From: RGIG8597 sp045133795
GTDB taxonomy: Bacteria > Spirochaetota > GWE2-31-10
NCBI GenBank assembly: GCA_045133795.1
Contig: JBGUUT010000110.1
Span: 1-27,408, forward strand
Direction of reading: 5' to 3'
DNA: 27,408 nucleotides
Under the pieces are notes generated by a model that saw only the letters and a program-made list of their open reading frames with translations, was not told the origin of the DNA and did not search any database. Of the stretch, positions 23,873 through 27,408 are shown one piece after another; positions within the stretch are counted from its first letter, which is position 1, and each line of letters opens with the position of its first letter. A program made the position numbers and the translations under genes.

Positions 23873-25993
23873 ATGAATATAGAGCAAGAAATTATTACGC
23901 TAAGACTACAGATTGCACAGGCTCAGCGAGCTTATTATGTCGATTCAAAACCGATAATGAGCGATATAGAATTTGATGTGTTATTTGATAAACTTTCAAA
24001 ATTAGAATCGGAACACCCGGAATTTTATGATGTCAATTCTCCGACTGCAAAAGTCGGTTCAGACATTGACAATGAACTTCCGGAACGTGAGCATTCGATT
24101 CCGGTTTTGTCTCTTGATAAATGCTACAGTACGGAAGAAATGTTGGGATGGATAAAACGTACTCAAGATAAAAATCCGTCACAAATAGAATTGACGATAG
24201 AACCGAAAATTGACGGTTCCGGGGTGGTTTTATATTACGATAACGGAGAACTTCAATATGCGTTGACACGAGGCAACGGCTATATAGGTAATGATATTAC
24301 AGCCAATGTAAAAACCGTTCGTAATATTCCGCTGAAGATTAACTATAAAGGAAAGGTTGCCGTTCGCGGTGAGATATACATTACGACGAAAGATTTTGAA
24401 GATTACAATGAAAAATACGGCGGAAATCAATATGCTAATCCCAGAAATTTAGCAAGCGGATGTTCTCGCAGATTAAAATCAAGTGATGTTGCAAATTGTC
24501 CTTTGAGAATTTTTGTTTATGAGTGTTTCCCGGAAGAACAGATTTTTTCAAATCATCTTGAAAGTATGATTTTTATGAAAGATAACGGTTTGCCGGTAAA
24601 TTCTTATTTTGGATTTTTTACATCACAGAACATCAGTGATGAACTTCGAGACAAAATAATTCTTTCGTTTCCCAACAATACAATCGGCAATTTGCAAGAT
24701 TCGGCAGATTATCTTTTGAAGTTTTCGCAAATAAGAAAAACGCTCGGTTATGACATTGACGGACTTGTTATAAAAATAAATGATTTGGCGTTACGTGAGA
24801 AGTTGGGAATGACGGAACATCATCCGCGTTGGGCTGTTGCTTATAAATTTGACGCCCCGACGGCACAAACTAAACTGCAAGGCGTTACGTTTCAGGTCGG
24901 TCGCGGCGGAAGAATTACACCGGTGGCGTTGTTGGAATCTGTAGAATTAGCCGGTTCGGTAATTTCAAGAGCGACTCTTCATAATGAAGATTATATTCAA
25001 ATGTTGGGGATTAATGTCGGCGATACGGTAAATATTTCTAAACGCGGTGATGTAATTCCTGCGGTAGAAGAAGTAGTCGAAAAGGGTGAACACATAGAGC
25101 CGATAAAATTTCCGGAAAAATGTCCGTCTTGTGAAAGTATTTTGGTAAAAGACGGAGCTCATCATTTTTGTACAAACAGTAAATGTCCTAAGAAAATGCT
25201 GGGGCGACTTCAATATTTTGCAGGTCGGGGACAAATGAATATCGAATCTTTGGGAGATAAGACATTAGAATTTTTATTTGAGCAAAATTATGTTCGTGAA
25301 ATTTCAGATATTTATACTTTTGATTTCGGAAAATTATTTGGGACGGAAGGATACGGAGAGAAAAAGATTCGCAATATTTTTCAATCAATCGAAGAATCTA
25401 AAAAGAATCCGTTTCCTATTGTATTGGCGTCGTTGGGGCTTAAAGATATAGGTGGAAAGGCCGCTGAAATATTAACAAAGAATTTTAAATCTATAGATGA
25501 AATAATAGATGCGGCACGAGAAAGAAATGTTTGTGTTTTTACAGATATTGACGGATTCGGAGAAACTCTTGCACAGTCGGTAATTGATTCGTTTACAGAT
25601 GAAAATATGTTGGAACAGATTGAAAAATTAAAAGCCGCCGGATTAAAATTTGCAGTTGAAGAGACGGTAGATGAAGCGGAGGTTAATTTGTTTCTTTCCG
25701 GGACACGCTGGGTAGTTACGGGAAGTTTTGAGACATTTAAGCCTCGTGAAAAAGCTGCTGAGCTTATAAAAAAACACGGCGGCGAAGTTTTGTCGTCCGT
25801 TTCCGGGAAAACTACGCATTTACTTTGCGGAGAAGAGGCGGGAAGTAAATTGGAAAAAGCTCGGAAGGTCGGTGCAGAGATTGTAAATGAACAGGCTTTT
25901 ATTAAAATGTTGGAAGGTAATGTTGTTACTGCGGATTCGGTTTCTGTGCCAGAAAGCAGCAAAACATCTGACGGACAATTGGAATTATTTTAA
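23873..25993 (+). CDS. ligA: NAD+-dependent DNA ligase
   Basis: A protein of 706 residues, slightly longer than the usual ~670. It seals nicks in replication and repair. Domain Ia (1-70) holds YYVDSKPIMSDIEFDVL for NAD binding; the adenylated lysine is K112 in EPKIDGSG; the OB fold follows (VGDTVNISKRGDVIP); the zinc site is the four cysteines in CPSC ... CTNSKC; helix-hairpin-helix repeats follow; a BRCT domain spans ~606-683 (GTRWVVTGSFETF, KHGGEVLSSVSGKTTHLL). After the BRCT comes a ~23-residue Ser/Thr-rich tail ending exactly in Q-L-E-L-F, the consensus beta-clamp-binding motif. GAGGG precedes the ATG. It has its own promoter and may be co-transcribed with the AlkD-like gene 24 bp downstream. 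Confidence 0.96.
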   Translation: MNIEQEIITLRLQIAQAQRAYYVDSKPIMSDIEFDVLFDKLSKLESEHPEFYDVNSPTAKVGSDIDNELPEREHSIPVLSLDKCYSTEEMLGWIKRTQDKNPSQIELTIEPKIDGSGVVLYYDNGELQYALTRGNGYIGNDITANVKTVRNIPLKINYKGKVAVRGEIYITTKDFEDYNEKYGGNQYANPRNLASGCSRRLKSSDVANCPLRIFVYECFPEEQIFSNHLESMIFMKDNGLPVNSYFGFFTSQNISDELRDKIILSFPNNTIGNLQDSADYLLKFSQIRKTLGYDIDGLVIKINDLALREKLGMTEHHPRWAVAYKFDAPTAQTKLQGVTFQVGRGGRITPVALLESVELAGSVISRATLHNEDYIQMLGINVGDTVNISKRGDVIPAVEEVVEKGEHIEPIKFPEKCPSCESILVKDGAHHFCTNSKCPKKMLGRLQYFAGRGQMNIESLGDKTLEFLFEQNYVREISDIYTFDFGKLFGTEGYGEKKIRNIFQSIEESKKNPFPIVLASLGLKDIGGKAAEILTKNFKSIDEIIDAARERNVCVFTDIDGFGETLAQSVIDSFTDENMLEQIEKLKAAGLKFAVEETVDEAEVNLFLSGTRWVVTGSFETFKPREKAAELIKKHGGEVLSSVSGKTTHLLCGEEAGSKLEKARKVGAEIVNEQAFIKMLEGNVVTADSVSVPESSKTSDGQLELF

Positions 25994-26017
25994 TTTTTAA
26001 ATATAAAAAGGTGCGAT

Positions 26018-26707
26018 ATGCAAGAAATTACGGAACAGCTTATTACAATGAAGGATGAGGTTTATAAGAATTTTCACGGTAAGCTAATGCCGACAATAAA
26101 TCCGGATTCGATTTTAGGAGTAAGAGTTCCGTTGTTGCGAAAGTTTTCAAATCAATTGAATAAGAATCTTTCAAAAGAAGAAATTGAAAGATTTATGAAT
26201 GAATTACCGCACAGATATTATGAAGAAAATAATATTCACGCCTTTTTGATAGAAAAAATAAATGATTATGATGAATGTATAGTTGCGTTAGACAATTTTT
26301 TGCCGTATGTAGATAATTGGGCGACGTGCGATATGATGAATCCTAAAATATTTAAGAAAAATACACGGAAGCTTTTCGATAAAATAGAGGAGTGGATGTC
26401 TTCGTCGCACGTGTATACAATTCGATTCGGAATAGGAATGCTTATGCGTTTTTATTTAGATGATGATTTTTCGACTCAATATTTAGACATGGTAGCAAAT
26501 ATAGTTTCTGATGAATATTATGTAAATATGATGAAAGCATGGTTTTTTGCTACGGCATTGGCAAAACAATATGAGGCGACATTACCTTATATACAACATA
26601 ATCGCCTGGATATTTGGTCTCATAACAAAGCGATTCAAAAGGCAATAGAAAGTTTTCGTGTGCCGAAAGAACATAAGGACGAATTAAGAAGTTATAAGAG
26701 AAAATAG
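26018..26707 (+). CDS. DNA alkylation repair protein (AlkD-like HEAT-repeat glycosylase family)
   Basis: A protein of 229 residues. The N terminus (KDEVYKNFHGKLMPTI, then SILGVRVPLLRKFSNQL) and the middle (DNWATCDMMNPKIF, RFGIGMLMRFYLDD) match the all-helical HEAT-repeat family that, in Bacillus cereus AlkD, excises cationic 3-methyl- and 7-methylpurines. The DNWATCD segment corresponds to the region holding the catalytic Asp and a conserved Trp in AlkD. A Shine-Dalgarno-like AAGGTG lies before the ATG. It follows ligA by 24 bp, so a repair transcript with ligA is plausible. Small family members with unknown activity exist, so glycosylase function is likely rather than proven. Confidence 0.88.
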   Translation: MQEITEQLITMKDEVYKNFHGKLMPTINPDSILGVRVPLLRKFSNQLNKNLSKEEIERFMNELPHRYYEENNIHAFLIEKINDYDECIVALDNFLPYVDNWATCDMMNPKIFKKNTRKLFDKIEEWMSSSHVYTIRFGIGMLMRFYLDDDFSTQYLDMVANIVSDEYYVNMMKAWFFATALAKQYEATLPYIQHNRLDIWSHNKAIQKAIESFRVPKEHKDELRSYKRK

Positions 26708-26853
26708 GTTGTCCTGCCGGATGGTGGAAGTGGATGCGACAAACATCTTTGAAATGGGAACGAATAACAAAATTTATCAAAAGAAATGTCGTAGACCTTA
26801 AGAATTGCGTAGCAATTCAGAATCCGTGTGGCAATAGTAAAGGAGAAAATTAA
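26708..26853 (+). other. alkD-hsdS spacer with a coupled small ORF and a hairpin
   Basis: A 39-codon frame from the ATG at 26734 runs to a TAA at 26851-26853 that directly abuts the hsdS ATG (TAAATG), the arrangement normally seen between hsdM and hsdS. The peptide is basic and not recognised. In another frame the first codons after the alkD stop read V-V-L-P-D-G, reminiscent of a HsdM motif, but the frame closes at once. A perfect 7-bp inverted repeat (GAATTGC/GCAATTC, 26802-26818, 3-base loop) lies in the spacer. It could be a junction left by insertion or decay of a type I locus, or just a leader. Confidence 0.3.
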
Positions 26854-27408
26854 ATGGCAAAGAAAGAAATAGAACAAACAGAAATAGAAGCTCCTTATGA
26901 ACTGCCGGAAGGCTGGAAGTGGGAAAGTTTAGCTAATACATGTGACATGTATCAACCTAAAACAATTTCAACAAAGGAACTTATAGAAAATGGCAAATAT
27001 CTAGTTTATGGTGCTAATGGTATTATTGGAAGATATGATAAGTATAATCATGAAAAATCACAATTATTAGTTACTTGTCGAGGAGCAACTTGTGGAGCTG
27101 TAAATATTTCAGAACCGTATTCTTGGATAAATGGAAATGCTATGGTAATTAATCCAAAAAATGAAAAACTTGATTTAAAATATTTATCATATATTTTTCA
27201 AAGTGAAGTAAATTTTGGTAAATTAATAACGGGATCCGCACAACCACAAATAACTAGACAATCATTATTACCAGTTTTATTTCCGCTTCCTCCAACACTT
27301 GCCGAACAACAACGTATTGTAAATCGCATAGAATCAATGTTTGCCAAATTGGACGAAGCAAAAGAAAAAGCCCAAAACGTGGTAGATGGTTTTGAAACAC
27401 GCAAAGCC
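26854..27408 (+). CDS. hsdS: Type I restriction-modification specificity subunit (truncated by window edge)
   Basis: Open from the ATG at 26854 to the last base, 185 residues and incomplete. The frame opens MAKKEIEQTEIE, then LPEGWKWESL, the usual entry to the first target-recognition domain of HsdS. Further motifs are YGANGIIGRYD, LLVTCRGATCGAV, GNAMVINP, QPQITRQSLLPVLFPLPP and the conserved-region helix AEQQRIVNRIESMFAKLDEAKE. HsdS picks the DNA site for the HsdM methylase and HsdR nuclease. A perfect AAAGGAG is placed upstream. Neither hsdM nor hsdR is visible upstream, where an AlkD-like gene lies instead, so the rest of the system is either downstream or absent. Confidence 0.92.
   Translation, partial: MAKKEIEQTEIEAPYELPEGWKWESLANTCDMYQPKTISTKELIENGKYLVYGANGIIGRYDKYNHEKSQLLVTCRGATCGAVNISEPYSWINGNAMVINPKNEKLDLKYLSYIFQSEVNFGKLITGSAQPQITRQSLLPVLFPLPPTLAEQQRIVNRIESMFAKLDEAKEKAQNVVDGFETRKA

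Noticed and set aside
25381..25962. 193-codon open frame antisense to the 3' end of ligA
   Set aside because: The Ser/Thr/Phe-rich composition is the expected mirror of the ligA codons; no ribosome site or domain is seen.
1..27408. CRISPR arrays, tRNA or rRNA genes, insertion sequences, prophage
   Set aside because: No regularly spaced direct repeats, cloverleaf-like sequences, transposase or phage genes were seen on reading both strands.

Overview
The window is AT-rich chromosomal DNA (roughly two thirds A+T by eye), densely packed with genes, and best explained as a spirochaete, probably of the Treponema lineage. The strongest clue is a 906-residue GreA in which the GreA domain is only the last ~160 residues; giant GreA proteins of this type are, to my knowledge, a spirochaete hallmark. 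The LL-diaminopimelate aminotransferase, an exported ApbE and many exported or TPR proteins of no obvious family agree with this. Genus and species cannot be fixed from the sequence alone.

Layout. 1-900: the tail of an unidentified gene, a short repeat-bearing spacer and a leftward exported protein. 1031-7960: a rightward run with ddl and dapL (peptidoglycan precursors), a terminator, then a two-TM protein, a TsaC/YrdC protein (tRNA t6A) and ApbE, the last two joined to their upstream neighbours by overlaps. After these come a flavin-reductase/rubredoxin fusion, a rhomboid protease and a YhcC-type radical SAM protein. 7966-9862: two leftward exported proteins of unknown function, one with TPRs. 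10103-14201: a TPR protein, the giant GreA, and an acyl carrier protein with its own promoter and terminator.

14285-23705 is entirely leftward. Read in the direction of transcription it holds a very divergent sigma-70-like protein, pyrB-pyrI (the two ATCase subunits), a terminator, fabG, another terminator, then fabF-like KAS, a CrtI/RetSat-like FAD oxidoreductase, an Slt-type lytic transglycosylase lipoprotein, rfbC and rfbD. 23811-26707 is rightward again: ligA from a good sigma-70-type promoter, then an AlkD-like protein. The window ends inside a type I restriction specificity gene (hsdS) with no hsdM or hsdR visible.

Most genes are housekeeping. The parts that merit a second look are: the fabG / fabF-like / FAD-oxidoreductase / ACP set, which could make an unusual acyl or polyene product rather than bulk fatty acids; the CarD/RID-like segment inside the giant GreA; a textbook sliding-clamp motif at the extreme C terminus of LigA; the divergent sigma-like protein beside pyrBI; and the alkD-hsdS junction. 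I found no CRISPR array, tRNA, rRNA, insertion sequence or prophage.
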